Counted from the stretch's first letter, positions 30,431 to 38,698 are shown. The stretch: 58,941 nt of DNA from DASPGX01 sp035620375 (GCA_035620375.1 DASPGX010000015.1:1-58941); one strand, 5' to 3'. A program made the numbers and translations. Notes: a model not told the origin generated them from the sequence alone.

Positions 30431-31551
30431 CAACGTCCAGTTCCGATGTCCGCGCCTACCGCCTCGGCAACCGACGAAAAGCCGTCCCTGCGGAGCAGGC
30501 GGGCGAGACCGTAGTTCAGCTCCCCGACGAGCTGGGGACCGCGGTACACCATTCCGGTAATGAGCTGAACGAGCGACGCCCCCATACGGATGCGCCGGTA
30601 CACGTCCTCAGCAGAAAAGATGCCGCCGACCGATACGAGCACATACCGCCCGCGGGATTTGGACGCACAGTATTCGAGCTGCCGCTCCGCAAGTCCGCGG
30701 ACGGCATTGCCGCTGATGCCGCCCCTGCCCGGCAATCCGTCCGGCAGTCCCATGCGGACATGGTCCTTGGTCAGGTTTGAGCACACGATGCCGCTCACGC
30801 GGTGGCCGTCCAGCACGCCCAGCACGTCGTCCAGCTGGGCCTCCGTGAGGTCCGGAGACAGCTTGACGAACACCGGCTGGCGGAGGCTCCGCCGGTCCAC
30901 GGCCGCAAGCAGGGTGTCCAGGAGCGCAGGCTCGGTGAACGGTTGTCCGCCGAACGCGTTCGGACAACTGATGTTGATGGTGAAATAGTCCGCAATATCC
31001 CTGAACTCATCCAGCACGATGCCGTAATCATGGACGGCCGCCGTCGTGTCGCAGGTCTCCCGGCAATTGGTCTTCGCCGCGCTGACGCCCATGACGCAGC
31101 CGAACGTCCTGCCGCGGAGACGGACGGCGACGGCACGCGCACCCTCGTTTTTCAGGCCGTAATGCACGCGCAGAGCCCGCAGATGGGGAATGCGCCAGAG
31201 GCGAGGACGCGGATTGCCTGCGCACGGCTGGCCCGTGATACTGCCGAGTTCCGCGTGCCCGAACCCCACGTGCGGGAGAATCTCCGTAAGCCGGGCGTTC
31301 TTATCGAAGCCCGCGGCAAGCCCGACCGGGTTGTCGAACGTCAGGCCGCACAGTTCCTGCCGGAGAATGGGGTCTCCGTAATGAAACAGTGCCCGCACCA
31401 CGGCACGGCCCGTGCCGTGTCGGCCGAGCGCGGCACCCGCCGCCGTGGTGCGGTCATGGACGAACTCGGGGTCCAGCCGAAAAAAGACCGGCTTTGCGGC
31501 CAGTCGGTATGCGACGCCCAGGAGCATTGATTTCAGCGGATGGATTGTCAT
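30430..31551 (-). CDS. pyrD: Dihydroorotate dehydrogenase, class 2-like with active-site Cys
   Basis: Fourth step of pyrimidine synthesis. 373 residues. The N-terminal extension (RLDPEFVHDRTT) and LTFDNPVGLAAGFDKNARLTE, GSITGQPCAGNPRPRLWR and YGLKNEGA are those of membrane-associated, quinone-using class 2 enzymes. The active-site segment reads INISCPNAFGG, with Cys where class 2 normally has Ser; Cys is the class 1 base. SVGGIFSAEDVYRRIRMGASLVQL is the phosphate-binding end. It is not next to other pyr genes. TATGCT lies nine bases before the ATG; GTG two codons earlier is an alternative start. Confidence 0.92.
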   Translation of the reverse strand: MTIHPLKSMLLGVAYRLAAKPVFFRLDPEFVHDRTTAAGAALGRHGTGRAVVRALFHYGDPILRQELCGLTFDNPVGLAAGFDKNARLTEILPHVGFGHAELGSITGQPCAGNPRPRLWRIPHLRALRVHYGLKNEGARAVAVRLRGRTFGCVMGVSAAKTNCRETCDTTAAVHDYGIVLDEFRDIADYFTINISCPNAFGGQPFTEPALLDTLLAAVDRRSLRQPVFVKLSPDLTEAQLDDVLGVLDGHRVSGIVCSNLTKDHVRMGLPDGLPGRGGISGNAVRGLAERQLEYCASKSRGRYVLVSVGGIFSAEDVYRRIRMGASLVQLITGMVYRGPQLVGELNYGLARLLRRDGFSSVAEAVGADIGTGR

Positions 31552-31566
31552 GCGCACGCAAGCATA

Positions 31567-32484
31567 TCACAACCACCGGTTCCGAAAGAAGAAGATAACG
31601 ATGACCAGCGTGAACAGGGTCGTTCCGCCCGCGATGATTTCCCAAGCGTAGGCATGCATGTCGATGGGGAGCGCGACGTTCATGCCGTAAAAACTGAAGA
31701 CCGTCATCGGAAACGTCAGTACGACCGTCGCCGCGGTAAGCAGTTTTACGACGCGGTTCAGGTTATTATTGACGATTGCCGAATACGCCTGCCGGTAATT
31801 CACCGTCGTCTTGAGCAGCGAACCGGCCGATTTGTTCACCTGTACGCCCTGCAGACGGACGTCCTCGTACAGATCCTTGTCCGCCGGATACGTCTGTATC
31901 ACCTTGCCGGAGGTCAGCTCGCTGAACTCGGTCTGCAGCGGCACCAGGGCAGCCATGAAATCGTTCAGGATACCCTCGAAGGTCAACAGGCGGAGGATGT
32001 CCTTGTTCTCCACGCGGCCCGATTCGGTGAGCGTACCGCGGACAAGCCGGCCGATTTCGGTCAGCGAAAGGCCGAACGCCCCATACACCTCGCCGATGAA
32101 CCGCAGGAGCATCTGCGACCGGAACTGCGTCGTAAACTTGTTCTGGCCCGAAAGATATTTTTCCATGAACGCGGGGCGCTGCTGCCACAGCGTCAGAATA
32201 AATGTCGGACCGAGCGCGATGAGCGCGGGAACCGTTACCGTCTTGTCGCCCTGTCCCTGGGGCACACGTACAAACACGTACACGATCCCGTGCTCTTCTT
32301 GAACGCGGGGAACCTCGTTGGGGTCAACCGCGTCCTGAAGCAGGTCACGCTCAATGCCGAGTTCACGGGACAGGCGGTCCAGTTCATCGCTCTCGGGACT
32401 TTCGCTGAGCACCCACACGTCCGGACCGAGCTCCGGCACGGACTGCAGCGGCTGCCCTTCCGCCTTCCGGAAAATCGCAATCAT
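31567..32484 (-). CDS. corA: CorA-family magnesium transporter
   Basis: 305 residues: a soluble N-terminal funnel and two C-terminal helices. The selectivity motif GMN is present in FSFYGMNVALP at the end of the first helix (LLTAATVVLTFPMTVFSFYG), followed by the loop and second helix (TTLFTLVIVIFFFRNRWL). The basic end is typical. The ATG giving MIAIFRKAEGQ was chosen; TATGAT lies six bases upstream, so the mRNA is probably leaderless. pyrD starts 15 bases after its stop in the same direction. Confidence 0.92.
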   Translation of the reverse strand: MIAIFRKAEGQPLQSVPELGPDVWVLSESPESDELDRLSRELGIERDLLQDAVDPNEVPRVQEEHGIVYVFVRVPQGQGDKTVTVPALIALGPTFILTLWQQRPAFMEKYLSGQNKFTTQFRSQMLLRFIGEVYGAFGLSLTEIGRLVRGTLTESGRVENKDILRLLTFEGILNDFMAALVPLQTEFSELTSGKVIQTYPADKDLYEDVRLQGVQVNKSAGSLLKTTVNYRQAYSAIVNNNLNRVVKLLTAATVVLTFPMTVFSFYGMNVALPIDMHAYAWEIIAGGTTLFTLVIVIFFFRNRWL

Positions 32485-32524
32485 ACCGCCATCATACCAC
32501 CCGCGCCCCCGCATTCGGCTGTGC

Positions 32525-32572
32525 ACAAACACCGCAAAGCCGCCGTACGGTCGGCGGCTTTGCGGTGTTTGT
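32525..32572 (-). terminator. Terminator after tRNA-Arg
   Basis: Perfect 21-base arms with a 6-base loop, starting at the discriminator base of tRNA-Arg. Confidence 0.7.
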
Positions 32573-32643
32573 GGCCCCACCAGGAATCGAACCTGGATAA
32601 CCGGCTTAGAAGTCCGGTGTTCTATCCGTTGAACTATGGGGCC
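32572..32643 (-). tRNA. tRNA-Arg (TCT anticodon)
   Basis: 72 bases: acceptor GGCCCCA/TGGGGCC, D-arm GTTC/GAAC, anticodon arm CCGGA-CTTCTAA-GCCGG (A-G mismatch at the loop-closing pair), T-arm CCAGG-TTCGATT-CCTGG, discriminator A. CCA is not encoded. Confidence 0.95.
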
Positions 32644-32671
32644 GGACGCATTTTACCACCATTTCGGGCCC

Positions 32672-32700
32672 TTGCCAACTATACTATACTATTGTATAAT
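32672..32700 (+). promoter_or_regulatory. Strong promoter of the phosphodiesterase gene
   Basis: TTGCCA, 17-base spacer, perfect TATAAT (32695-32700). Confidence 0.8.
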
Positions 32701-32740
32701 ATACGCGGAGTTCCCTGTCATCATATAAGGAGGAACAGAC

Positions 32741-33535
32741 GTGAACAAAACCGAGATCTTCGCCCACCGGGGCCAGGGTCACGGCTCCACGAACGGCCTG
32801 GACCCCACCGGCGGCGCGTACGTAGGGTACGCCGAGAATTCCATCCCGGCGCTTCTGACCGCCGCGCTTCAGGGGTTCCATTTGGAGTGGGACGTTCTTG
32901 CGAGCGGCGACAGACCCGACCCGGCGGCCATCGTGGCGCACGGCGACGCGAACGACGAGGGAATCCTGGACAATGAGGACCTCGCCCTCGTCGCCGGAGA
33001 TACGCCGCTCCGGGACCTTCAGCGTTTCGGCCTGGTCGCCCATTCCCCGGGTCAGACACATCTGCCGCCGCTTCTGGACTGGGTCCTGGACGCGTTGGTG
33101 GGCAAGGATGTCCGCCTTAACATCGAGCTCAAGGGCGCCGGCTCCGCGTTCGCGGTCACCCGGTGTCTGCAGAGACGCGGCACCGCCGGCGCCGGATGGG
33201 ACCCGCGCATCATCTTCTCCTCGTTCAAGCCGAACGAGTTGGAGGCGGCGCGCAAGGCGTTCCCCGAGGCCGACCTGGCGCTGTTGCTGTGGTCCGGCGC
33301 CCCGCTCGTCACCGGCGCCCGCATGGAGCAGTTCATCGCGCGCAACCGCGTGACCGCGCTCCACGTGGACATCCCCCTCGCCCACGAAGGCATGCTGGAG
33401 TGGGCGGCGACGCTGGGCTGTGCGGTAAGGGTCTACACGGTGAACGACCCCATCATGGCCATCGGTCTTGTGCACCGCGGCGTCACCGGTCTGTTCACCG
33501 ACTTTCCCCAGGTCATCGCTTCCGCATTGCAGTGA
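32741..33535 (+). CDS. Glycerophosphodiester phosphodiesterase-family protein
   Basis: 264 residues, no signal peptide. A TIM-barrel phosphodiesterase by motif: FAHRGQG at the start, GYAENSIPA about 20 residues later, LEWDV, LNIELKG, and the final VNDPIMAIGLVHRGVTGLFTDFP. His and Arg of the first motif and Glu of NIELK are the expected active-site residues; the second HD motif is altered to AHGDAND. The gap between HRG and ENS is longer than usual (STNGLDPTGG insert). The start is GTG with AAGGAGG upstream. Substrate is not known. Confidence 0.82.
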   Translation: MNKTEIFAHRGQGHGSTNGLDPTGGAYVGYAENSIPALLTAALQGFHLEWDVLASGDRPDPAAIVAHGDANDEGILDNEDLALVAGDTPLRDLQRFGLVAHSPGQTHLPPLLDWVLDALVGKDVRLNIELKGAGSAFAVTRCLQRRGTAGAGWDPRIIFSSFKPNELEAARKAFPEADLALLLWSGAPLVTGARMEQFIARNRVTALHVDIPLAHEGMLEWAATLGCAVRVYTVNDPIMAIGLVHRGVTGLFTDFPQVIASALQ

Positions 33536-33537
33536 CC

Positions 33538-33591
33538 GAAGCGGGTCCGTCCTCTGCCCACCGGGCGGACGGCGGACCCGCTTCTTGTTTT
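33538..33591 (+). terminator. Terminator of the phosphodiesterase gene
   Basis: GAAGCGGGTCCG/CGGACCCGCTTC, with an inner GTCC/GGAC pair, followed by TTGTTTT. Confidence 0.85.
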
Positions 33592-33625
33592 CCATGCACC
33601 TGTAATTTCGTATCATGTACGCACG

Positions 33626-33696
33626 CGGGCCGTCGTATACCGGTAGTACGCCTGCTTTGGGAGCAGGTAGAACTGGTTCGATTCCAGTCGGCCCGA
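33626..33696 (+). tRNA. tRNA-Pro (TGG anticodon)
   Basis: 71 bases: acceptor CGGGCCG/CGGCCCG, D-arm GTAT/GTAC, anticodon arm CCTGC-TTTGGGA-GCAGG, T-arm ACTGG-TTCGATT-CCAGT, discriminator A. CCA is not encoded. Confidence 0.95.
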
Positions 33697-33702
33697 CAAC
33701 CG

Positions 33703-33744
33703 CCAAAACGGCCCCTGAGCGCATCCGCTCCGGGGCCGTTTTGG
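33703..33744 (+). terminator. Terminator after tRNA-Pro
   Basis: CCAAAACGGCCCC/GGGGCCGTTTTGG with an inner GAGCG/CGCTC stem, seven bases past the tRNA. Confidence 0.8.
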
Positions 33745-33747
33745 ACA

Positions 33748-33776
33748 TTGCCGGAAAGCCTGTTTTATTGTATAGT
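33748..33776 (+). promoter_or_regulatory. Promoter of the penicillin-binding protein gene
   Basis: TTGCCG, 17-base spacer, TATAGT (33771-33776). Confidence 0.7.
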
Positions 33777-33816
33777 AGTCCCTATCGCTCGTTAACCGAA
33801 CCAAGGAGACGACTCT

Positions 33817-36078
33817 GTGAATGAGTGGGTTCTGGCACTGTGCGCCGCCGTATCTGCGGCAGCGGTCGTGGCATTGCTCCCCTATACCGTCGGCAAGGCC
33901 CTTGCGGCAGCCGTCCGGTTCCGGGACGCGTTCGTCGCCGCGGTGCGGTGGTCCTTCACCGGCATCCGCCGTACTTGCGTGACGGTCGCGTCACTGACGG
34001 CCGTCCTGTCGGCGCTTGCGCTGAACATCTTCCTGTTCGGCAGCCGCGCGGACCTGCCGGACATCGGTTCCATCATCAACTTCCGGCCGCCGCAAATCGG
34101 CTATTTCTACGACGGCAAGGGCATCGTCGCCATGCGGATGGCGACCTCGTACCGCGAACCGGTTCCCTTCGAACGGGTGCCGGACGTCGTGCGTCAGGCC
34201 ATCATCGCTGCCGAGGATCGGAGATTCTACGACCACTACGGCGTGGACTTCAGGGCGTGGCCGCGCGTCATCTGGCGCAACGCCACCGGGCAGTCGCGCC
34301 AGGGTGGCTCCACGGTCACGCAGCAGCTGGAGCGGAACATGTTCCAGGAGGAAGCGCTCCGCGCCGAGCGGGGCGACGAGCTGGTGACCGACAACGTCCT
34401 GACCCGCCTCCTGGCGCGCCATAAGGGCATCCCGTGGACGAACCGCCACGTGCGCAAGGTGTTTGAGGTGCGCTATGCGCTTCATCTGGAGCGCGGGCTG
34501 ACCGAGCACTTCCTGCAGGACGAGGCGGCGGACGGCTGGTGGGATTACCTTACCGACGGACCGAGACGCCGGGCGCGCAAGCGGGCAAAGGACCACATCT
34601 TCGCCTGCTACGCGAATCTCGTGTACCTCGGCCACGGCGTGTACGGCGTCTCGTACGCATCACGGTTCTATTTCGGCAAGCCGCTGGAGGAACTGCAGGC
34701 GCATGAGGCGGCACTGCTGGCAAGCTTCATTCCGTATCCCGGACCGTACGCGAGCCTGGACCGTTCCGCGGAGAACATGGTGTACAAGAAGCTCCGGCGG
34801 GACGAGGTTCTGCGCCGCATGGCCAACAACGGGTACCTGACCGAGGACGAACGGTGGTACCAGAGCATCCAGCCGCTCGTGTTGCCCTCTCCGGAAGGCG
34901 GGGGCAAGACACCTGCGCCGGCGGCCATCAATATGGCCCTGAACGAGGTGAAAGGCCTGGGCATCCCCCACGACCTCATCGTCAACGGGTTCGCCCATCC
35001 GCACATGACGGTGGACCTGGCGGTTCAGTCGGCGGTGAACCGCGCCGCCGAGGCCGGACGGGAGAATTTCGCCAAGCGCTGGCCCAAACACGAGGTTCCC
35101 CAGATGGCGGTCGTCGTCCTGCGCAACAGCGACGCCGCGGTGCTGGGCATCTACGGCGGACACTACGACGACACGGTGAACAACTATTCGCTGTACAACC
35201 GTGCACTGACCGCGCTCCGCCAGCCCGGCTCCACGTTCAAGGCCGTGGACGCGCTGGCATTCGCGGCCGAAGGCGTCGGCCCGGACGACCTGCTGCTGGA
35301 CGCACCGTTCCCCGTGTCGCGGGGACGCGGACGCGGCACGCACTGGATATCCAACTACGACAATGAGTTCCGCGGTCTGATGCCCCTGCGCGAGGTCATC
35401 GCGCAGTCACGGAATGCGCCGACCATACGCATGGCGCGGCAAATCGGCATCCCGAAGGTCGTCGCGGCCGCCCGTCTTCTGGGCATCACGTCCCCCATGG
35501 ATGCGTATCCGACAACCGCACTGGGCTCCAATTCCCTGACGCCGCTGGAACTGACGAACGCATACCGCGCCATCGCCTCGGGCGTGTCGGCGACGCCGTA
35601 CATCGTCACGAGAGTGACGGATGAGACCGGCGCGGTGCTCGTGGAGCATACGCCGGAAACGGCGGCGCTCCCGGTCAGCCCGGAGGCGCTGTTCCGGACG
35701 CGGGTGCTCCTGCGGGGAACGGTCAGGCTGCCGCGCGGCACGAGCCGTTCGCTGGACTCCAGTTCGTTCGGGATTCCGCTGGCGTGCAAAACCGGGACGA
35801 CCAACGACCACCGCGATGCGTGGCACATCTGCTTCAACGATGACATCACGGTGGGCACCTGGGTCGGCTATGACAGCAATATCCCGTTGCCGAGCAACGA
35901 GCCGGGGGGAAGCGCCACCGGCGCGACCGCGGCCCTGCCCGTGAACCGCGAAGTGTTCCTGGGCGTGTACGGGGAGAATTCCCCGCTCGGATTCCCGCCG
36001 CGGTTCCCCCGCGCGGTGGAACAGGATATCGACGATTACCTCATCGCGGCCTACCCCGAGAGGTATGGCGTGAAATAG
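33817..36078 (+). CDS. Class A penicillin-binding protein (glycosyltransferase-transpeptidase)
   Basis: 753 residues. Bifunctional peptidoglycan synthase. Two N-terminal hydrophobic segments are followed by a GT51 glycosyltransferase with catalytic Glu133 in IAAEDRRFYDHYGVD and QGGSTVTQQLERN. The transpeptidase has all three motifs: Ser472-Thr-Phe-Lys475, Ser531-Arg-Asn533 and Lys658-Thr-Gly660. An insert of about 45 residues after the QQLERN motif (EALRAERGDELVTDN...) is longer than in many relatives. The start is GTG with AAGGAG upstream. The gene indicates a normal peptidoglycan wall. Its own promoter and terminator make it a single-gene unit. Confidence 0.95.
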   Translation: MNEWVLALCAAVSAAAVVALLPYTVGKALAAAVRFRDAFVAAVRWSFTGIRRTCVTVASLTAVLSALALNIFLFGSRADLPDIGSIINFRPPQIGYFYDGKGIVAMRMATSYREPVPFERVPDVVRQAIIAAEDRRFYDHYGVDFRAWPRVIWRNATGQSRQGGSTVTQQLERNMFQEEALRAERGDELVTDNVLTRLLARHKGIPWTNRHVRKVFEVRYALHLERGLTEHFLQDEAADGWWDYLTDGPRRRARKRAKDHIFACYANLVYLGHGVYGVSYASRFYFGKPLEELQAHEAALLASFIPYPGPYASLDRSAENMVYKKLRRDEVLRRMANNGYLTEDERWYQSIQPLVLPSPEGGGKTPAPAAINMALNEVKGLGIPHDLIVNGFAHPHMTVDLAVQSAVNRAAEAGRENFAKRWPKHEVPQMAVVVLRNSDAAVLGIYGGHYDDTVNNYSLYNRALTALRQPGSTFKAVDALAFAAEGVGPDDLLLDAPFPVSRGRGRGTHWISNYDNEFRGLMPLREVIAQSRNAPTIRMARQIGIPKVVAAARLLGITSPMDAYPTTALGSNSLTPLELTNAYRAIASGVSATPYIVTRVTDETGAVLVEHTPETAALPVSPEALFRTRVLLRGTVRLPRGTSRSLDSSSFGIPLACKTGTTNDHRDAWHICFNDDITVGTWVGYDSNIPLPSNEPGGSATGATAALPVNREVFLGVYGENSPLGFPPRFPRAVEQDIDDYLIAAYPERYGVK

Positions 36079-36085
36079 TTTTCCG

Positions 36086-36116
36086 CGGCCCCGACCAAGT
36101 GTCGGGGCCGTTTTCC
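36086..36116 (+). terminator. Terminator of the penicillin-binding protein gene
   Basis: CGGCCCCGAC/GTCGGGGCCG with a 5-base loop, then TTTTCC. Confidence 0.85.
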
Positions 36117-36123
36117 TTGTACT

Positions 36124-36175
36124 GGAACAGGCCCCCGCAGTGGGGGCTGTTCTCTTTGAGCGGGATGCGGGAATC
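36124..36175 (-). repeat. Partial duplicate of tRNA-Gly 3' end plus its terminator
   Basis: 29 bases (36147-36175) are identical to 36313-36341, which cover the last part of tRNA-Gly (T-loop side to discriminator) and its downstream bases. The adjoining hairpin (GAACAGGCCCCC...) is a variant of the tRNA terminator. The copies are direct repeats 166 bases apart; the DNA between carries no gene. Confidence 0.85.
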
Positions 36176-36287
36176 CCTACGCATCATGCCTCGCCGCCGC
36201 TCGGCATGTGCTTCGGCCGGGGCTCGCGGTTCCCGCCTGCCGGCGAGAACATCGCTCCGCCCTTCGATTCCCGCGAGTATCGGTGTA

Positions 36288-36321
36288 AGAGAACAGGCCC
36301 CAGCAGTGGGGCCTGTTCTCT
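36288..36321 (-). terminator. Terminator after tRNA-Gly
   Basis: Perfect 14-bp arms AGAGAACAGGCCCC and complement with a 6-base loop, three bases past the tRNA. Confidence 0.8.
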
Positions 36322-36324
36322 TTG

Positions 36325-36395
36325 AGCGGGATGCGGGAATCGAACCCGCGCTTCGACCTTGGAAGGGTCGCGTCATACCATTAGACCAATCCCGC
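36325..36395 (-). tRNA. tRNA-Gly (TCC anticodon)
   Basis: 71 bases: acceptor GCGGGAT/ATCCCGC, anticodon arm CGACC-CTTCCAA-GGTCG, T-arm GCGGG-TTCGATT-CCCGC, discriminator T. CCA is not encoded. Confidence 0.95.
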
Positions 36396-36466
36396 AAAGC
36401 GCGCCTACTATACCACGTATTTACCGTTGATCCAAAATTAAAGACCCCGCACCCGAAGGTGGGGGG

Positions 36467-36895
36467 TCAGGACAGGTCGCCCGGCTGAAGTTCCACGGTG
36501 ACCGCTATCCTCGGGTCTCCCGGCTCGACCAGGAACTGCACGCGCAGGATACCCGCGTCAACGTCGTCCCATGTGCCGGTGAGCGAACCGGGCCGGGCAT
36601 CCGCCAGCATCCGCAGGCGCCGGAAACGCACTCCCAGCAGCATGGCGCGGCCGAAACCGGTCATCAACACGGCGGCGATGACGACCTGCGTGTACCCGTT
36701 GTCCGGGCCGAGAACCATGGCGATGAACGGCGTCAGCACCATGCTCACGATGACCGACATCATCGCTCCGTCCACCACCTGCTGTATCCGGCTCATCAGC
36801 CAGACGCGGCGCCAGATAGCATTCTGCAGGCCGGCCTCATAGGTGAAGAGGACATGCGCGTAGACGCGGCGCGCAACCGTGACGGTCTGCGTCAC
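36467..36895 (-). CDS. Two-helix membrane protein, unknown
   Basis: 142 residues. Two membrane helices (MMSVIVSMVLTPFIAMVLG and YTQVVIAAVLMTGFGRAMLL) sit in the middle, with about 45 basic residues before and 45 residues of beta-like sequence after. It starts with GTG in a GTGA overlap with the patatin gene, so the two proteins are probably made together, and this one may help the phospholipase at the membrane. No family is recognised. A GC-rich hairpin follows the stop (36443-36468). Confidence 0.6.
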   Translation of the reverse strand: MTQTVTVARRVYAHVLFTYEAGLQNAIWRRVWLMSRIQQVVDGAMMSVIVSMVLTPFIAMVLGPDNGYTQVVIAAVLMTGFGRAMLLGVRFRRLRMLADARPGSLTGTWDDVDAGILRVQFLVEPGDPRIAVTVELQPGDLS

Positions 36896-37941
36896 TCACG
36901 AGCCTTTACGCGCTCGGCAGCACGTCCCAACGCCCCGCCGATGACCTCCAGGTTCTCCTGGATGACCTCGCTGCCGAGACGGATTGACCGCTCCATGTCG
37001 CGGCGGTTGAAGTTCTCGAACTGCAGCGGCGGAATGGCGCGGTCCGTGTTCAGGAACACGACCTCGGGGAGGTTCGGTTCCTCCCTGCGGCGCCGCTCGA
37101 ATGCCGCGCGGTCCTTCCGCGCATTCTCGGTCTTGATGATGTTCCACATCCCGTTGAAGTGGTCTCCCCACGTCTTCGGGACGGGATACGAGCCGAGCGC
37201 CTCGGCATAACTGAAGACGAACACGACATCCGCGTCTTCCAGTTCCCCGATGGGAAAGTTCGTCCTTACCTCCGCGTCCGTGAAAACGCGGCTGCCGACC
37301 CGCCGGAGCGGGAAATGGACGGGAACGGTCGCCGAGGCGAGCAGGATGTTCACCAGCTCCCGGAGCGTGAGCCCGGGCGCATGCGTGCTGAACACCACAT
37401 GCTCGCCCGTCTCGATGTCGGTCGCCGTGATGCGGACCTCGATGTCCGACTTCACAATCGCCTCGAAGTCCATCGTATTCAGGAGCAGGCGCTCCAGGGG
37501 CGAGTTGTCGAAGATGGACTGCGACGTGAAGATGCTCCGCACGACGTAGTAGCCGAGCGCGATGCCGAACAGCGTCTGTCCCGCATGAAGCAGGAAACGC
37601 GCCGGCGGCTTGAGCTCGGGCTCCAGGTGCGACAGCAGCGGAAACGAGAGCGCGCCGGCGGCCAGCAGGCCCGCGACTTTCTTCTCCATCGGCACGGAGA
37701 ATATCTGGCTCGGTTTGAGGTCACGGATGACCTCGTGGACCATCGCGCTGTTGATGGGATTTCCCGGCGCGTGCGCCGTCGCCATGATGGCTCCGGCGGA
37801 ACCGCCGACGATGCGGTACGGCCGCGGAAGGCCGATACCGGGGTCGAACCAGGTTTCCAGGGCGCCCTGATGAGGTGCCAGACGCCTGAACTCACCGGGC
37901 AGAAGAAGCGCTACCTTGGGCTCCTTGATTCCGGAAGACAT
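36892..37941 (-). CDS. Patatin-like phospholipase
   Basis: 349 residues. Patatins hydrolyse acyl lipids with a Ser-Asp dyad. The nucleophile elbow is IVGGSAGAIMA (Ser48), and DAEVRTNFP near residue 220 has the Asp in the place of the family's D-G-G/A motif. The oxyanion-hole region (LLLPGEFRRLAPHQGAL) departs from the usual Gly-rich G-G-G-x-R-G, so substrate handling may differ. A hydrophobic segment near residue 120 (FLLHAGQTLFGIALGYYVV) may lie in the membrane. AGGAGG precedes the ATG, and a TTGACA promoter lies upstream. Confidence 0.82.
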   Translation of the reverse strand: MSSGIKEPKVALLLPGEFRRLAPHQGALETWFDPGIGLPRPYRIVGGSAGAIMATAHAPGNPINSAMVHEVIRDLKPSQIFSVPMEKKVAGLLAAGALSFPLLSHLEPELKPPARFLLHAGQTLFGIALGYYVVRSIFTSQSIFDNSPLERLLLNTMDFEAIVKSDIEVRITATDIETGEHVVFSTHAPGLTLRELVNILLASATVPVHFPLRRVGSRVFTDAEVRTNFPIGELEDADVVFVFSYAEALGSYPVPKTWGDHFNGMWNIIKTENARKDRAAFERRRREEPNLPEVVFLNTDRAIPPLQFENFNRRDMERSIRLGSEVIQENLEVIGGALGRAAERVKARE

Positions 37942-37974
37942 GCGTGCCTCCTATTGTTCGGGAACCAATGCACT

Positions 37975-38003
37975 ATTATTACATCAATATTTGGCTATGT
38001 CAA
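37975..38003 (-). promoter_or_regulatory. Promoter of the patatin gene
   Basis: Perfect TTGACA (37998-38003), 17-base AT-rich spacer, AATAAT (37975-37980). Confidence 0.75.
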
Positions 38004-38008
38004 AGCGA

Positions 38009-38032
38009 AAAACCCGCGTGACGCGGGCTTTT
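38009..38032 (-). terminator. Terminator of the HU gene
   Basis: CCCGCGT/ACGCGGG flanked by A- and T-runs on both sides; 25 bases past the stop. Confidence 0.75.
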
Positions 38033-38056
38033 CGGCTTGGATCCGGAACCAAGAAC

Positions 38057-38335
38057 CTACTTAACTGCCTCTTTGAGCACCTTCGACGGCGTGAAGCGGA
38101 GCTTCTTGGACGCCGGAATCTGGATAACCTCACCGGTCCGCGGGTTGCGTCCCTCACGGGCCTTACGGTCAGCCACTTTGAAGATACCGAGGCCGGTGAT
38201 GTTGATTTTCTCCCCCTTGCGCAAGAGGTTGGTCAACAGCTCCACGAAGGATTCCAGGTATTCTCCTGCATCCTTCTTGGACAGGCCGGTCTTCTCGGCA
38301 ACCATCTGGATGAGCTGGGTTTTCTTTACAGTCAC
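38057..38335 (-). CDS. HU-family DNA-binding protein
   Basis: 92 residues, the normal length. Dimeric DNA-bending protein of the nucleoid. The signature GRNPRTGEVIQIPASKKLRF (DNA-contacting arm with its tip Pro) is intact, with INITGLGIFKV before it. The start is GTG; an ATG three bases earlier in another frame stops after two codons (ATG-TCG-TGA), overlapping the HU start, which may be a tiny leader or chance. GGAAGGGGG lies upstream. The DNA before it is occupied by a dispersed repeat, so the true promoter may be as far as 38.6 kb. Confidence 0.95.
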   Translation of the reverse strand: MTVKKTQLIQMVAEKTGLSKKDAGEYLESFVELLTNLLRKGEKINITGLGIFKVADRKAREGRNPRTGEVIQIPASKKLRFTPSKVLKEAVK

Positions 38336-38417
38336 GACATAACACCCCCTTCCTTACTTTCAAAACCTCCGTGTTTGGCCCGGGACGAGTCATTTGTCCC
38401 GTCGGCCAAACCGTACC

Positions 38418-38516
38418 GGCTTGCCCGATTTCGGCGTTACCGCCTCCGGTCCTCCTTCGCCGTACGTCAGTACGACTCAGTTCGGTCCTCGGCGTTGCCT
38501 TGAACTCGGCCAAGCA
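38418..38516 (-). repeat. Dispersed structured repeat, copy 2
   Basis: Reads on the minus strand as the family core (GAGGACCGAACTGAG, hairpin CGTACTGACGTACG, AGGAGGACCGGAGG, AACGCCGAAATCGGGCAAGCC in parts). Outer arms GGCTTGCCCGA and the facing GGCCAAGC pair only in part. It lies in the leader of the HU gene, the one copy not at a gene 3' end. Confidence 0.7.
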
Positions 38517-38639
38517 CGAAGGTTTTGCTTTATGAATTATCCGCAGAATTACTAGCGTTTTCTACGGACAAAATAAAGTATTGGCGTTTTATGCGGGTAT
38601 TTCAAGGCCGATGTGGAAAACCCCTTTGTTTACGCCATA
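38517..38639. other. AT-rich gap upstream of HU
   Basis: Markedly AT-rich for this chromosome. On the minus strand it holds TTGAAA-17-AATACT, a fair promoter for HU with a long leader. TTATCCGCA and TGTGGAAAA resemble DnaA boxes with one change each, but are too few to call an origin. Confidence 0.35.
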
Positions 38640-38670
38640 TTTTAACGGCTCACCCCATGAGCCGTTAAAA
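38640..38670. terminator. Recurrent AACGGCTCA hairpin, copy c
   Basis: Perfect 13-bp arms TTTTAACGGCTCA and complement with a 5-base loop; T-runs on both strands, so likely bidirectional. Confidence 0.8.
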
Positions 38671-38698
38671 TCCCCCTTGGTGCTCCTATATTTCCGTG

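Noticed and set aside
38517..38639. Possible replication origin upstream of HU
   Set aside because: The DNA is AT-rich and has two DnaA-box-like words, each with one mismatch. No cluster of boxes and no dnaA, dnaN or recF is nearby, and words such as TTATCCACT (44.1 kb) also occur singly elsewhere.
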